From an uncultured Lachnospiraceae bacterium (lineage in GTDB: Bacteria; Bacillota; Clostridia; Lachnospirales; Lachnospiraceae), in the NCBI GenBank assembly GCA_958446555.1, contig CAUCWU010000197.1, positions 1-5,288 on the forward strand: a stretch of 5,288 nucleotides of DNA, given 5' to 3'. Below, one piece after another: positions 5,266 through 5,288 of the stretch. The translations under genes were made by a program, and so were the position numbers. The notes below the pieces were generated by a model. The model saw only the letters and a list, made by a program, of their open reading frames with translations. It searched no databases and had not been told where the DNA came from. Numbering within the stretch: the stretch's first letter is position 1; each line of letters begins with the position of its first letter.

Positions 5266-5288
5266 ATGGGAAAGATTATTGGTATTGA
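5266..5288 (+). CDS. dnaK: Chaperone DnaK (Hsp70), first codons only
   Basis: Only the first seven full codons (MGKIIGI) and part of the eighth are inside the window. They match the DnaK N-terminus, which continues as DLGTTNS in the family and forms the first beta strand and phosphate-binding loop of the ATPase domain. The start is ATG with a perfect AGGAGG upstream. The position straight after hrcA-grpE fits the standard dnaK operon, where dnaJ usually follows. Identity rests on seven residues plus context, which together are strong. Confidence 0.93.

Overview
The window is a stretch of chromosome from a low-to-mid GC Gram-positive bacterium (Bacillota). It is most likely a clostridial species of the Lachnospiraceae type. 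This rests on the gene order lepA-hemW-(hrcA-grpE-dnaK), the CIRCE operator, AGGAGG-type ribosome binding sites, and the look of the HrcA, GrpE and LepA proteins. The family-level placement is an impression from protein sequence, not a search result. All genes are on the + strand.

Layout. (1) Positions 1-1205 hold the C-terminal two thirds of lepA (elongation factor 4); its start and G domain lie upstream of the window. (2) hemW, a radical-SAM heme chaperone-type protein, follows after 4 bases. It is longer than usual because of two Cys/Ser-rich insertions. (3) Next comes a 206-residue membrane protein with a YcxB-like soluble domain (2608-3228), closed by a clear intrinsic terminator (3276-3308). 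(4) A 233-base intergenic region carries that terminator, an A/T-rich tract, a sigma-A type promoter with an extended -10, and a perfect CIRCE inverted repeat. (5) The class I heat-shock operon then begins: hrcA (TTG start), grpE (GTG start) and the first eight codons of dnaK (ATG start, last codon incomplete).

How it works together. HrcA binds CIRCE and shuts off its own operon. Under protein-folding stress HrcA loses activity, because it depends on GroEL for folding, and the operon is derepressed. GrpE is the nucleotide exchange factor that resets DnaK. lepA and hemW are translation and cofactor housekeeping genes that often sit just upstream of hrcA in Bacillota. Here they are cut off from the stress operon by the membrane-protein gene, the terminator and a dedicated promoter.

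I see no mobile element, CRISPR array, tRNA, rRNA or phage gene. The window is mostly an ordinary conserved housekeeping and stress locus, and I did not find a convincing undescribed system. The observations worth a second look are local: the enlarged Cys-bearing HemW, the membrane gene inside a conserved gene order, a hairpin that includes the hrcA stop codon, the overlapping promoter elements at CIRCE, and small hairpins around the ycxB-like and dnaK ribosome binding sites.
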